This document shows positions 52,177-60,521 of a DNA stretch of 64,000 nt, piece by piece (positions within the stretch are counted from its first letter, which is position 1; each line of letters starts with the position of its first letter). A program made the position numbers and the translations under genes. The notes beneath the pieces are model-generated. The model had not been told where the DNA came from, ran no database searches, and was given only the letters and a program-made list of their open reading frames with translations. The stretch comes from Acidobacteriota bacterium (GTDB taxonomy: Bacteria > Acidobacteriota > Terriglobia > Acidiferrales > UBA7541): NCBI GenBank assembly GCA_003225295.1, contig QHYZ01000051.1:62001-126000 (forward strand). The letters are read 5' to 3'.

Positions 52177-53808
52177 TCACGCCGACCACTGAATCACGGT
52201 GTACGAGCGTGCGGGTACTTCAAACCTGGTTCGGCCGGCCACCGTGGACGGTTTGCCAAAATCCTGTGGCACCACCTTCCGCGGGGATTCGAAGGTGTTG
52301 AATGCCTTCAGATCAGTTCCGGTCAGGACCGCGGAGACCAGCACTTGTCCTGGCGCCTTGTCCTGCCAATTGATTTCGACGACGTGCGGCTTCGAAAGGT
52401 CACGATTTAGAACAAAAATCCCGACCTTTCCATCCTGAGGATTAGTGGTCGCGGCGACGTCCACGTAGGGAACCTGACCCATTCGCACAACTTCATACGT
52501 CGGCGACTCCACCAAGGCCATGAGCACAGAACCGCGAGCATACTGAAGCGCCCAGTTATAAGGATAGTAGATGGTCTGCTGGAGCAAACCGGTCGCATTG
52601 GTCGATATTGGCGCAATAACGTTGATTAACTGAGCCAGGCACGCCAGCTTAACGCGATTCGCGTTGCGCAGCAGAGAATTGAGCAGGCCACCAACAAGCA
52701 AAGCGTCCTCCAGGTTGTAGACCTCCTCAAGCAAGTGAGGCGCTTCCTGGTGATGTCCGTTCGCGTGATCGCCGTTCCGGGCTCGATACCACACGTTCCA
52801 TTCGTCAAAAGACAACCACAACTGTTTCGGCGAACGCTTATGTCCACGCACGAGATCACAAACCGCGAGGGTCTCCGCGATTTGCTGTTCCATACTGAGG
52901 TTCATCGCGAGGAATTTTGAACTATCGCCGCCGGTGTCCGCTGGAGCGTTAGTGAAATAGCGATGTAGGGAAAGACCGTCGACGTAGTCGTAGCATTGCT
53001 CCAAAACCTCGCGGTCCCACTCAAGATAGGTGGGCATGAAAGGCCCGCTTGATCCGCAAGCAATTAATTGAAGAGCAGGATCAACGTAGCGCATCTGCCG
53101 GGCGGCGTCCTGAGCCTTCATGCCATACTCAGTCGCGGTCATGTGGCCTATCTGCCAAGGGCCGTCCATCTCGTTACCCAGACACCAGCGCTTCACCTTA
53201 TAAGGTTCCGCGACGCCGTGCTTGCGGCGGAGATCGCTCCACTTTGTTCCCTGATCCAGGTTGCAATATTCGACCAGAGCAGCTGCCTCTTCAGGAGTTC
53301 CCGTCCCAAGATTGAGGCCCATCAAGGGCTCAGTGCCGACAGCCTTACACCACGCCATGAATTCATTGGTGCCGAACTGATTGGTGTTGATGGCATTCCA
53401 GGCCTTGTCAAGCACGCGAGGACGGCTTTCCTTGGGACCCACGCCGTCGAGCCAATTGTAGCCCGAAACGAAATTGCCACCGGGATAACGAACGATGGGG
53501 ACTCCCATCTGCCGGATTTCACTGATGACGTCTTTGCGAAACCCATTGGCTTCGGATAGCTTCGAACCTGGATCGTAAACGCCCTCGTAGATCGCACGAC
53601 CCAGGTGCTCGAGAAATGAGCCAAAAAGATTACGGTCGAGCGGAGCAACGACGCGACGGGAGTCCAGGTAAACACGGACTATATCGTCGGTGTTCGGAGG
53701 CGAGGTTTGAGCGCTCCGGAAAGCGCTGCCAAACAAAGAACTCACACCCCACGCCACTCCTGCTTTCGCAGTCTGATGCAAGAAAATACGTCTATCAGCG
53801 GAAAACAT
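52177..53808 (-). CDS. GH51 alpha-L-arabinofuranosidase 2
   Basis: 543 residues with a twin-arginine leader (DRRIFLHQTAKAGVAWGVSS). GH51 landmarks: FGSFLEHLGRAIYEGVYDPG, RYPGGNFVSGYNWLDGVGP, acid/base Glu213 in WCLGNEMDGPWQIGHMTATE and nucleophile Glu336 in LWLSFDEWNVWYRARNG. The C-terminal beta-sandwich is complete (NRDLSKPHVVEINWQDKAPG). Its barrel differs clearly from the 46027 enzyme (shorter loop after the first glycine-rich motif), so the two are ancient paralogues, probably with different linkage preference. A LacI operator lies 52 bp upstream; the gene is convergent with the LacI gene. Confidence 0.93.
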   Translation of the reverse strand: MFSADRRIFLHQTAKAGVAWGVSSLFGSAFRSAQTSPPNTDDIVRVYLDSRRVVAPLDRNLFGSFLEHLGRAIYEGVYDPGSKLSEANGFRKDVISEIRQMGVPIVRYPGGNFVSGYNWLDGVGPKESRPRVLDKAWNAINTNQFGTNEFMAWCKAVGTEPLMGLNLGTGTPEEAAALVEYCNLDQGTKWSDLRRKHGVAEPYKVKRWCLGNEMDGPWQIGHMTATEYGMKAQDAARQMRYVDPALQLIACGSSGPFMPTYLEWDREVLEQCYDYVDGLSLHRYFTNAPADTGGDSSKFLAMNLSMEQQIAETLAVCDLVRGHKRSPKQLWLSFDEWNVWYRARNGDHANGHHQEAPHLLEEVYNLEDALLVGGLLNSLLRNANRVKLACLAQLINVIAPISTNATGLLQQTIYYPYNWALQYARGSVLMALVESPTYEVVRMGQVPYVDVAATTNPQDGKVGIFVLNRDLSKPHVVEINWQDKAPGQVLVSAVLTGTDLKAFNTFESPRKVVPQDFGKPSTVAGRTRFEVPARSYTVIQWSA

Positions 53809-53859
53809 ATCTGTATTCTCCTCGCAGGTGAAGCTATGGCCCGTTCTGCACGGTCTCCC

Positions 53860-53873
53860 GGTAAGCGTTTACC
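53860..53873. promoter_or_regulatory. LacI-type operator of GH51 gene 2
   Basis: GGTAAGCGTTTACC, identical to the araD-side operator at 31380, 52 bp before the minus-strand GH51 start. Confidence 0.75.
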
Positions 53874-53940
53874 ACGGGTCCGCGACCATGGCAAGCTGCA
53901 TATCGCGATCATCCTGTGTCTCCCCATCAAGGGGTTGGCT

Positions 53941-54219
53941 CTAACCCATCGTGTAGTAGTGCTGCGCCATCCCAGTGAGGCCGGTTTTTTCCGTCACATC
54001 CGTGAATGTGCCCTCGGTGTTTTGATGATAAAGACGGTTCCAAAACCTGGGATCGGACTTGTCCGGGAGCTTGCCATCCGGCATCGGATCGTCGATCCTC
54101 GCTCCGTTGGTGAAGAAGATATCCAGCCGCCCGTCGTTGTCATAGTCGAGGAGGGCTACCCCGGCTGCGGCAGCGACCACGCCGACGAAAAGTCCAAATG
54201 ACACCGCCCAGTGACGCAT
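53941..54219 (-). pseudogene. Truncated CRTAC1-type gene (N-terminal 92 codons)
   Basis: A leader (AVSFGLFVGVVAAAAG) runs directly into one FG-GAP calcium loop, VALLDYDNDGRLDIFFTNGA, and the conserved [20 protein letters not shown] of CRTAC1 proteins, then stops after QHYYTMG. The intact family has seven loops and an ASPIC domain, none of which follow; only 130 bp remain before GH51 gene 2. The operator at 53860 lies in that gap, so the deletion or insertion may have brought the GH51 promoter here. A short functional product is unlikely. Confidence 0.75.
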
Positions 54220-54557
54220 GTGAACATCTCCGCATAGCTGGACTATCGAATCTCCGCCTGGCTAGAATTCCTTTGTTTTCATGCCATCAAAAAGTTGATT
54301 GGTGGGCGAGTCCGGCCTGAAGTATGCCGGTGCTAAATCATAGTCAGGCCGCCCCAGGCCTCGCATAATAGCGCATGATCGGGATAGCGCCGAAGCAAAT
54401 CGTCCCAGGGGCACATCGCCCCATTACCATGACCCCAATCCTGCAGCTACCCGGGCCGCGGTTGATCAATGGCGGGTACCTTCCTTAAGCCCTCTGGAAA
54501 TCCCTTACGATGGACCTCGCTTGCCCGCAAAAATTTCTTTGCGTTCAAAAAATCTTC
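54220..54557. other. Gene-free region before TonB receptor 2
   Basis: 338 bp upstream of the receptor promoter. No ORF, RNA or repeat that I can support. Confidence 0.4.
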
Positions 54558-54586
54558 TTGACACGAGCTTTCAGGAGGAGTAAGAG
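54558..54586 (+). promoter_or_regulatory. Putative sigma-70 promoter of TonB receptor 2
   Basis: TTGACA at 54558-54563 with a poor -10 (TAAGAG, 54581-54586) at 17 bp spacing. Like the receptor 1 promoter, it is followed at once by LacI-type operators. The weak -10 makes the call tentative. Confidence 0.4.
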
Positions 54587-54603
54587 TGCCCCAACGCTTT
54601 CTG

Positions 54604-54617
54604 GGAAAACGTTTACC
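54604..54617. promoter_or_regulatory. LacI-type operator A of TonB receptor 2
   Basis: GGAAAACGTTTACC differs from the perfect palindrome by one base and lies 210 bp before the receptor start codon, just downstream of the putative promoter. It is the first of two adjacent sites. Confidence 0.72.
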
Positions 54618-54618
54618 G

Positions 54619-54631
54619 GCAAGCGTTTAGC
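54619..54631. promoter_or_regulatory. LacI-type operator B of TonB receptor 2
   Basis: GCAAGCGTTTAGC lies one base after operator A, so the centres are about 14-15 bp apart. It is a weaker match with the central CG kept. Overlap with site A means both cannot easily be fully occupied side by side on one DNA face. Confidence 0.5.
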
Positions 54632-54826
54632 GTGAACCTGAATCCTTGCGTGAAGAACGATCGAAATGGAGCTGGACAGAGCGAATGGAAAGTTCTGAGG
54701 ACTGGCCCTAGTTTCCAGGGTCGGAACAACTTCCGAAGCCAACGTTTGCAACCGTTCCTGGCAAATCCATTATTGAGGTTGCACGACGGATTGAGGTTGC
54801 GCGCTGAAGTTTGGGGAGGCGTAAAG

Positions 54827-57800
54827 ATGAAACGGCCATCAACTGTCGTCCCGTTTCTGTTGTCTGTTTTGGTCGCGTTCAGCGGGCACAGCCTGTACGC
54901 TCAGTTAGCTGACCGGGCTGAAATTACAGGCATCGTCACCGATACGAGCGGAGCCGCAGTTCCCGATGCCAAAGTGTCGATCATCAACCAGGATACTGGC
55001 GCGAAAATTGTGGTGGGCACGAACAGTGCCGGCAACTACAGCACGCCGCCACTGCCTATAGGTACGTACACCATCGAGGTGGAAAAAGAGGGCTTTAAAC
55101 ATGCCACCCACCCGGGCATCGTGCTGAGCGGCGCGCAGAGTTTCCGCCAGGATGTGAAGCTCGAAGTGGGTGCGGTGACCCAGTTCGTCGAGGTCGAGGG
55201 CGGCTTAGAGCAGATTAACACCGAGAATGCGACGGTGTCTCACACGATCGGTTCCACCTACTATCGCGATCTCCCCGCCGTGATGGGAGCTGACATCCGG
55301 CTGGCCGAATCCCTGCTGCAATTGCAGCCTGGCTTTGTGCCCATGCAGCCGAACGGTGACGCGATCTTCCGCGGCAGCCAATTTACCTCCCGAATCAACG
55401 GCGGCCAGACCATGGCCACAGAAAATTGGTTTGACGGCGCGGCCTTCGGTTATGCGGAAGGTCATCAGGGGACGCAGGAGAGTTCGGTACCCTACCCCTC
55501 GGTGCAAGAAATGACGGTCGTCGAGAATACCTTTTCAGCGCAGTATGGGCACACCAGCGGTGGTTTTATCACCTATGCCACGAAATCTGGCACCGATAAA
55601 CTGCACGGCAACGTATACAATTTCCTGACCACTGACAAACTGGACGCGGCGAATTTCTTCTTGCGCAAGCGCCTTCCCCTTACTCAGGATAACTGGGGGG
55701 CTGCCGTGGGCGGGCCGGTTCCCAAGATTACCTGGGGGGGCAAAACGTTTTGGTTCGTCAACGTGGACGGTCTCGATTACCACAGCACGGTCAACACCGG
55801 CTTCGTCAACACTCTTCCGACTATGGCCCAGAGGCAAGGCGACTTCAGCGGGACTGGGCTTCTGGACACGACGAGTGTCGTAGGTCACGATGCGCTGGGC
55901 CGCCCCATTTACCAGGGCGAAATCTTTAATCCTGCCACTACGCGGCTGGTCAACGGCGTACCTGTTCGCGATGGCTATGGATTTGACCCCACCACCGGGC
56001 TCCCCATTGCAGGTCAGGCTAACGTCATCCCGGCCAACGACCCGCTACGGAGCTCGTTGGCGGCCTTTACGATTCCCAACATCCCGGCGCTCGACCGTGA
56101 CACGCTGAGGGCCAACGGCTTTGGCGGGAACTCGGACGACAATAACAAGATCGACGTCAGAACTTGGCTGTTCCGTATCGATCATACGTTCAACAACAAA
56201 TTCTCGATCAGCAATACCTACTACCAGAACAATCGGCCTCGGACGGCTCACTGTGGCGGGCCGGAGGGCTGCACCACAGTGCATAACGGACAGACGGATT
56301 CTGCGGCGAACGACACGTACATCGGCCAAGGATTCTTCCAGCGCATCACCAACCATTTCGAACACCTGCAGATGAACTGGGTGATCAAGCCGAACCTCTT
56401 CAATCACACTACGCTGGCCTACGACCGCTGGCACATGCAAGGCAACCAGTTATCCGGAGGAGTGGGTTGGAATCAGAAGCTCGGACTCGGCTTGCCCAAT
56501 CAGCCCGTATTCAACGGCGCCGGCTTTCCTCAACTTTATTTCAATGGCACGATTGGATACACCCACTACGGCACGCCTTGGGCGAGCGGCGGGAGCGACA
56601 TCAACAATCGCTATCAATTTCTCGACGACATCACTTGGATTACCGGTAAGCATACGATCAAGGCCGGAGTGGAATTCCGCTATATGACCTTCCCGCAAAC
56701 CGGCTGGGCCGTGAACACCGGCGGCAACTTTAATTTCAACCAGGCCGAAACTGCTGGCTATGATGTGTCGGGCGCACAGTGTGCAGGAGGTTGCATTTTG
56801 AACAGTTCGACCGGGAACGAGTTCGCTTCCTTCATATTGGGCCAGGTGGACAGCGCCAATTTCTCCGCACCGTTCAGCTATATGCCCAAGATGAAGTATG
56901 GCTCTCCCTGGATCAACGACGACTTCAAGTTGACGCCCAAGCTCACCCTGACCTTCGGTCTCCGATTCGACTGGCAATCAGGGCTGTCGGAGCAGCATGG
57001 AAAGTTTTCCACATTCGATCCTACCGCCGCTAACCCTGTCGGCCATCTTGGCGCGACGGTATTTGGCAGCAGCAAGGCCATTGGGAACAGCAGTTGGAAT
57101 GTCGGTCCACGCTTCGGCTTTGCCTACCAGATCAAGAACAAAACCGTCATCCGCGGGGGCTACGGGATGTACTATGCCGGCGCGCAGGCGGACTCGTGGG
57201 ATCCCTACCCTGTGGACGGTTACCAAACCAACCCGACGGCGCCGAATATCACCAACGGGCGATTCCCGGCGTTCTATTTCAACGGGACCCAACCTTGTCC
57301 GACTCAGGTGACAACGCAAAACGTTTCCTGCGGATGGCCGACAGGCTCTATCGTCCTCCCGCCTCAACTGCGGGCCGACGTGGCGAATCGCGGAAACCCC
57401 GTAGGTGTGGATCCCAAGACTTACACCATGCCCCGGTATCAGAACTGGTCGATCTCGTTCCAACGCCAACTGACCGAAAACATGGCGATCGATATCGCTT
57501 ATGTAGGTAACCACGGGACGCGGCTGATTGATGGCCGCAGCGCCGCCGGAGTATACGACAACATGAACCCCGGCAGCGTGCTCGCTTTGGGAGCGGGCGT
57601 TCTCGGGGCGGGCTTCACCGACGGTGTGCCTGACGCGACAGCGGCGGCGGCTGGATTTACGACTCCCCCTTATCCGGGGTTCTCGGGAACAGTGGCCCAG
57701 TCCTTGCGATCGTGGCCGCAGTACCAGCAGATTAACTGGCGCTATTTCCCTTTGGGCAATAGCCACTACAACGCACTCCAGGCTTCCTTTGACCGGCGCA

Positions 57801-58510
57801 TGAGCCACGGCCTGCAGCTCCGTGTTGCTTACACCTATTCCAGGCTGATGAACAACGGCTCGGAAACCGGGTTAGGTGCCGGTGGCCCTCCGGTGCAGAA
57901 TCCGAGCGATATGCGCAATCTTTATAGCGTCAGCTCCGACGACGTGCCAAACATATTCACGTTCGGCTGGGTTTACCAGTTGCCCTTCGGCAAAGGCAAG
58001 CCGCTCGGAAGGAACGCGTCGGGGGTTTTGGATAAGGTCATCGACAATTGGCAAATCTCGGCGACGCAGACTTACCAATCTGGGAGGCCGCTGTCCATCA
58101 CGACTGCGAACAATCTTGGCGGGTACCTCTTCAACTATGCAAAGTTTCCCAATAAAGTCGGGAACGGACTGACGGGAACGTTTAAGGATCCGGCCACCGA
58201 TAGCTATCTCAACCAGGCAGGATGGACCGACCCTGGCGCGCTTGCTTTTGGTAACGCTCTCCGCCAGGATGAGAACGTTCGCGGTTTTCGGTACTTCAAC
58301 GAGGACTTCTCTATCTTCAAGGACACTCACTTCGGCGAGGGCCGATACGTGCGGTTCCAAGCCGATGCAGGCAATGTTCTCAACCGTGTTTTCTTCTGCC
58401 CCGTGGATCAGTTCTGGTTGCCCAATAACGGCAACTCCAACTTTGGCCACACCGGCAGCCAGTGCAATATACCGAGGCGAGTCCAGCTCGGGCTGCAGAT
58501 TTTCTTCTAG
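54827..58510 (+). CDS. Oar-type TonB-dependent receptor 2
   Basis: 1227 residues from ATG 54827 (GGGGAGG at 54813-54819); the open frame further upstream includes the operators and is not coding. Signal peptide VPFLLSVLVAFSGHSLYAQ. Carboxypeptidase-regulatory-like domain about 28-115 (EITGIVTDTSGAAVPDAKVS; GNYSTPPLPIGTYTIEVEKE). Plug to ~280 (NATVSHTIGSTYYRDLPAVM; NTFSAQYGHTSGGFITYATK). Barrel with typical late motifs (MAIDIAYVGNHGTRLIDGRS; VPNIFTFGWVYQLPFGKGKP; QTYQSGRPLSITTANN) and the C-terminal RRVQLGLQIFF. Longer than receptor 1 with different external loops, so probably a different ligand. Followed convergently by the CRTAC1/TPR pair. Confidence 0.92.
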   Translation: MKRPSTVVPFLLSVLVAFSGHSLYAQLADRAEITGIVTDTSGAAVPDAKVSIINQDTGAKIVVGTNSAGNYSTPPLPIGTYTIEVEKEGFKHATHPGIVLSGAQSFRQDVKLEVGAVTQFVEVEGGLEQINTENATVSHTIGSTYYRDLPAVMGADIRLAESLLQLQPGFVPMQPNGDAIFRGSQFTSRINGGQTMATENWFDGAAFGYAEGHQGTQESSVPYPSVQEMTVVENTFSAQYGHTSGGFITYATKSGTDKLHGNVYNFLTTDKLDAANFFLRKRLPLTQDNWGAAVGGPVPKITWGGKTFWFVNVDGLDYHSTVNTGFVNTLPTMAQRQGDFSGTGLLDTTSVVGHDALGRPIYQGEIFNPATTRLVNGVPVRDGYGFDPTTGLPIAGQANVIPANDPLRSSLAAFTIPNIPALDRDTLRANGFGGNSDDNNKIDVRTWLFRIDHTFNNKFSISNTYYQNNRPRTAHCGGPEGCTTVHNGQTDSAANDTYIGQGFFQRITNHFEHLQMNWVIKPNLFNHTTLAYDRWHMQGNQLSGGVGWNQKLGLGLPNQPVFNGAGFPQLYFNGTIGYTHYGTPWASGGSDINNRYQFLDDITWITGKHTIKAGVEFRYMTFPQTGWAVNTGGNFNFNQAETAGYDVSGAQCAGGCILNSSTGNEFASFILGQVDSANFSAPFSYMPKMKYGSPWINDDFKLTPKLTLTFGLRFDWQSGLSEQHGKFSTFDPTAANPVGHLGATVFGSSKAIGNSSWNVGPRFGFAYQIKNKTVIRGGYGMYYAGAQADSWDPYPVDGYQTNPTAPNITNGRFPAFYFNGTQPCPTQVTTQNVSCGWPTGSIVLPPQLRADVANRGNPVGVDPKTYTMPRYQNWSISFQRQLTENMAIDIAYVGNHGTRLIDGRSAAGVYDNMNPGSVLALGAGVLGAGFTDGVPDATAAAAGFTTPPYPGFSGTVAQSLRSWPQYQQINWRYFPLGNSHYNALQASFDRRMSHGLQLRVAYTYSRLMNNGSETGLGAGGPPVQNPSDMRNLYSVSSDDVPNIFTFGWVYQLPFGKGKPLGRNASGVLDKVIDNWQISATQTYQSGRPLSITTANNLGGYLFNYAKFPNKVGNGLTGTFKDPATDSYLNQAGWTDPGALAFGNALRQDENVRGFRYFNEDFSIFKDTHFGEGRYVRFQADAGNVLNRVFFCPVDQFWLPNNGNSNFGHTGSQCNIPRRVQLGLQIFF

Positions 58511-58642
58511 GTAGGCCACACGCCTGGCTGACCGACGTGGTAGGTGGCCCGTAAAGAGCTGGCCGTCCAAGGGCGAGTCTCGCACTGTGAAAGAACAACG
58601 CTGTCGGCCAACCGGAAGTGTCCGGGCGGCGGAGGCAGCTAT

Positions 58643-60517
58643 CTATCGCTTGCCAAATTTCTCGCCTCGAATTATGCCCTGGCCTTCTTGGACCACGAGC
58701 AGTTGATTGGCGCTGACGTTCTTGAACGATTCCAACAGACCCAAAGGCCATCGGACCTCGACCAAGTCCGCCTGGCTCGCCCGGCTGAGCCCAAAATGCA
58801 GGCGAAAGTCATTTTGGGACATGTAACTGGAACCACTCATTACCTCATTTATTTGAGAGTGTTGGCCAGTAACCACTCGCACGCGAGCGCCAACGGCGCT
58901 GCGATTGGACTTGGTTCCGATGCATCTGACCTTCAGCCAGTTGTTCCGTGAGAGGCAATCATTACGGAGCAGCGAGGGAGCCTCGTTCATGTTGATAATT
59001 GCGACGTCCACATCTCCGTCGTTGTCGAAGTCGCCGAAGGCAGTCCCGCGGCTGCTGTGTGGCTGAGTCACAGCCGGTCCAGTGGCCGAGGTAACATCTG
59101 TAAAGCTCCCGTTGCCGAGGTTTCTATAGACAGTCTTTCCCTGCTTGAATGTTACGTGCAGCCTCTTACTGTCGACAGTGGGGAAGACATGGCCGTTCGA
59201 CATGAAGATATCCGGCCAGCCGTCGTTGTCGAGATCAAAAAGGCCTACTCCCCATCCCAGGTACTTCGTATTGATGCCCAGCCCGGCCTGAAAGACAGCG
59301 TCATAGAAAGTGCCGTCGCCGTTATTATGGTATAGATTCGCGGTCTGGTCGGCGTAGTTGGTCTTGACGATATCGAGCCAGCCGTCGCAGTCGTAGTCGC
59401 CAACTCCCACACCCATGCCGCCCTGCGCCGTCCCATTCTCATTAAGCGCGCAGCCGAGCTCGGCTCCCAGCTCTTCGAATGTCCCATCTTGATTATTGTG
59501 ATAGAAACGGCTTGGCACGGAATCGCACGCCACGTAAATGTCCGGCCAGCCGTCGTTGTCAAAGTCCGCCGCACACACGCCTAGTCCGTAGGATCCCACT
59601 GGTACCCACTGATCGCTGACAGATATCGGCGCCACGGGCCCGCGCGGGATCGTCACACCCGAGCGCTCGGAGACATCCTCAAACGTTCCGTCGCCGCGAT
59701 TGTGGTACAAGATGTTTGTCCCCCCGCCCATCCCTTGCGGCCCGCACGCGACGGACAAGCCATAATATCTGCAGTACTGGTTCTCGCCGGGTTGCGGTGC
59801 CCCTTGAGGATTCAAATTGACATAGTTTGCAACAAACAGGTCGAGGTGGCCGTCACGGTCGTAGTCTACAAAACAGCAACCGGTGTTCCACCGTCGCGCT
59901 GGACCGTTCTGCTCAAGGCCGGCCTTTTGCGTAACATCGGTGAACGTCCCGTCTCCGTTGTTGTGGTAAAGGACGATTCCACCCCAATAAGTCACGACCA
60001 GATCGTCATATCCGTCGTTGTCATAATCTCCGACGCAGCACCCTTGGCCCCATCCCGATCGAAGCAGTCCAGCTTTCTCCGTTACGTCCGTAAAGGACCC
60101 ATCGCGGTTATTGTGAAACAAAAAGTTCGAAGGTTGATGTTGCGGCGAGATGCCCTCAAATCTCGTCCCATTCACCATAAAGATGTCCAGCCAGCCATCG
60201 TTGTCGTAATCGAAAAGGGCAACACCACATCCCGTTTCCTCCAGGAGCCAGCGCTTGTGGGTGCCACCGCCGAAAACATTGATTGCTCGGCCTAAGCCAG
60301 CCTGAGCGGCAACGTCTGTGAAATGAAATCCCGTCACATGGTCTGCGCTGCTCGCGGGTTTCCGGCTGGCAGGTGATGCCGACGATCTTTGAAGTGTCGC
60401 GGCATCACGCAGTCCTCTTAATAGGATGGACGCGGGCACTGCTGAGCCCAACCAGCCAAGTTGACGGAGAAACTCGCGCCGTGATCCTGAAAGGTTGCTG
60501 CGTTCGCAAAGGCTCAT
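58643..60517 (-). CDS. CRTAC1-type FG-GAP/ASPIC repeat protein (2 of 3)
   Basis: 624 residues. Twin-arginine leader (GSRREFLRQLGWLGSAVPAS). Seven calcium loops: DYDNDGWLDIF, DYDNDGYDDLV, DYDRDGHLDLF, DFDNDGWPDIY, DYDCDGWLDIV, DLDNDGWPDIF and DFDNDGDVDVA, separated by the repeated [11 protein letters not shown] phrase. An ASPIC/UnbV domain closes the protein (IGTKSNRSAVGARVRVVTGQ; LHFGLSRASQADLVEVRWPL). It begins 4 nt after the TPR gene stop, so the pair is translationally linked. Its similarity to the 37456 protein is high along the whole length. Confidence 0.88.
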   Translation of the reverse strand: MSLCERSNLSGSRREFLRQLGWLGSAVPASILLRGLRDAATLQRSSASPASRKPASSADHVTGFHFTDVAAQAGLGRAINVFGGGTHKRWLLEETGCGVALFDYDNDGWLDIFMVNGTRFEGISPQHQPSNFLFHNNRDGSFTDVTEKAGLLRSGWGQGCCVGDYDNDGYDDLVVTYWGGIVLYHNNGDGTFTDVTQKAGLEQNGPARRWNTGCCFVDYDRDGHLDLFVANYVNLNPQGAPQPGENQYCRYYGLSVACGPQGMGGGTNILYHNRGDGTFEDVSERSGVTIPRGPVAPISVSDQWVPVGSYGLGVCAADFDNDGWPDIYVACDSVPSRFYHNNQDGTFEELGAELGCALNENGTAQGGMGVGVGDYDCDGWLDIVKTNYADQTANLYHNNGDGTFYDAVFQAGLGINTKYLGWGVGLFDLDNDGWPDIFMSNGHVFPTVDSKRLHVTFKQGKTVYRNLGNGSFTDVTSATGPAVTQPHSSRGTAFGDFDNDGDVDVAIINMNEAPSLLRNDCLSRNNWLKVRCIGTKSNRSAVGARVRVVTGQHSQINEVMSGSSYMSQNDFRLHFGLSRASQADLVEVRWPLGLLESFKNVSANQLLVVQEGQGIIRGEKFGKR

Positions 60518-60521
60518 GAAA

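Noticed and set aside
55741-55752. CAAAACGTTTTG palindrome
   Set aside because: It is a perfect palindrome close to the operator motif, but lies inside the coding sequence of TonB receptor 2, far from any promoter.
57315-57327. GCAAAACGTTTCC inside TonB receptor 2
   Set aside because: Only partial match, intragenic, no promoter nearby.
56978-57808. 276-codon minus-strand frame within TonB receptor 2
   Set aside because: Antisense shadow of a coding region, with no start signal.
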